NCBI RefSeq assembly: GCF_014699115.1
Contig: NZ_JACXAD010000001.1
Location: 310,001 to 374,000, forward strand
DNA from: Hymenobacter montanus
GTDB taxonomy: Bacteria; Bacteroidota; Bacteroidia; Cytophagales; Hymenobacteraceae
Length of the DNA stretch: 64,000 nt
Direction of reading: 5' to 3'
Made by a program: the position numbers and the translations under genes. The notes under the pieces were generated by a model that was given only the letters and a program-made list of their open reading frames with translations, was not told the origin of the DNA and made no database searches. Below, one piece after another: positions 63,520 through 64,000 of this stretch (positions are counted from its first letter, which is position 1; every line of letters begins with the position of its first letter).

Positions 63520-64000
63520 ATGAGAGCCCGAAACCCATCGGTTGGCAACAATGACCAAGGCCGCGGGCGGCGCGTTGTTACCCGACGCGCTGCCAACCGG
63601 CTGGGGGTCGCCCTAATGGCCGTCGTGCTCCTGGCTTTTGCTCTGGACCGTCTTTTTCCGCTGCCGCCCACCCCGCAGTACTCGCCCGTGGTGCTGGCGG
63701 CCGACGGCACCGTGCTCCACGCCTTTTTAAATCCCACGCAGAAATGGCGGATGAAAACCGAACTATCGGAAATAACGCCGGCCTTGCAAGCGGCCATCAT
63801 CAACAAGGAAGACCGATATTTCCGCTTTCACTGCGGAGTTAACCCCTTCGCGATCCTTCAGGCGGCGGGCCGGAATATTTTCCGGCATGGCCGCACCACC
63901 GGGGCCAGCACCATCACGATGCAGGTAGCGCGCCTGCTGGAGCCCAAGGAGCGCACGTTTAGCAACAAGCTGCTGGAAATGCTGCGTGCCCTGCAGTTGG
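63520..64000 (+). CDS. pbpC: Penicillin-binding protein 1C (N-terminal part, cut by window edge)
   Basis: Makes peptidoglycan glycan chains. Only the first 160 residues are present. They hold a Lys/Arg-rich cytoplasmic tail, one membrane helix (LGVALMAVVLLAFALDRLFPLP), and the start of the glycosyltransferase (GT51) domain. The catalytic Glu is in INKEDRYFRFHCGVNPF and the second motif GASTITMQVARLL follows. PBP1C-type features are the early VVLAADGTVLHAFLNPTQKW and the neighbour gene (a macroglobulin). The transpeptidase domain lies beyond the window. The ATG at 63520 gives a normal N-terminus. Confidence 0.92.
   Translation, partial: MRARNPSVGNNDQGRGRRVVTRRAANRLGVALMAVVLLAFALDRLFPLPPTPQYSPVVLAADGTVLHAFLNPTQKWRMKTELSEITPALQAAIINKEDRYFRFHCGVNPFAILQAAGRNIFRHGRTTGASTITMQVARLLEPKERTFSNKLLEMLRALQL

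Overview
The window is chromosomal DNA from a GC-rich member of the Bacteroidota, most likely Hymenobacter or a close relative. Four things support this. Several exported proteins end in a type IX secretion (T9SS) type A sorting domain. Promoters follow the Bacteroidota pattern TTG-N19/20-TAnnTTTG (upstream of rpsT, atpD, tRNA-Gln and rplY). atpD-atpC stand apart from the rest of the ATP synthase genes. The order rnc-fabF-acpP-IPExxxVDY-pyk is typical of the phylum. Most of the window is housekeeping DNA with small accessory insertions, and no phage, insertion sequence or CRISPR array was seen.

Layout. 1-5.6 kb: the 5' part of nadE, an AT-richer insertion with a NUMOD4/HNH-like gene and an orphan gene, then rnc, fabF, acpP and an IPExxxVDY gene. 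5.7-11.3 kb: pyk, a T9SS cargo protein, rpsT, a YheT-type hydrolase and rsmG. 11.7-17 kb: a glycosyltransferase/ECF sigma operon, tgt, an AT-rich orphan gene and an LptF/LptG permease. 17-22.4 kb: a DMT transporter, ispE, and a glycan cassette (Fe(II)/2-oxoglutarate dioxygenase, sugar-phosphate transferase, PglD-like acyltransferase, DegT-type aminotransferase). 22.8-28.5 kb: two proteins of unknown function, a trans-sulfuration enzyme, an AI-2E family transporter and atpC/atpD. 28.8-35 kb: tRNA-Gln, prs, a DUF6340-like lipoprotein, rplY, pth and metG. 35-42 kb: a basic nucleoid-type protein, a small lipoprotein, a DUF3050 protein, msrB, typA, a DUF6630-like protein and a SpoU-type rRNA methyltransferase. 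42-50 kb: a CHASE3 histidine kinase with a receiver protein, an exported Gly/Tyr-rich protein, an endonuclease III homologue, a DUF167 protein, an AlkB-type hydroxylase and a glycosyltransferase-deacetylase fusion. 50-64 kb: two large T9SS proteins, an M28 peptidase, an alpha-2-macroglobulin lipoprotein with an intact thioester motif, and the start of pbpC.

How genes work together: fabF and acpP serve fatty-acid elongation. rnc, rpsT, rplY, rsmG, tgt, pth, metG, typA and the SpoU enzyme serve RNA maturation and translation. The glycan cassette probably builds and loads an amino-acetamido sugar on undecaprenyl phosphate. The macroglobulin and PBP1C form the known envelope-defence and wall-repair pair.

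The most unusual pattern is the number of large intergenic palindromes. At least seven unrelated-looking elements (3210, 7210, 11331, 21125, 22506, 26930 and 31932, with a second copy of the first at 47774) have long inverted arms. Several arms are built from short repeated words, and the two copies of the first family share a 13-base loop. They look like dispersed hairpin repeats, and I know of no name for them. Other points to follow are a probable leader of about 600 bases before the T9SS gene at 50693, a 17-bp tandem operator-like repeat, and a basic protein with an AT-hook-like tail.
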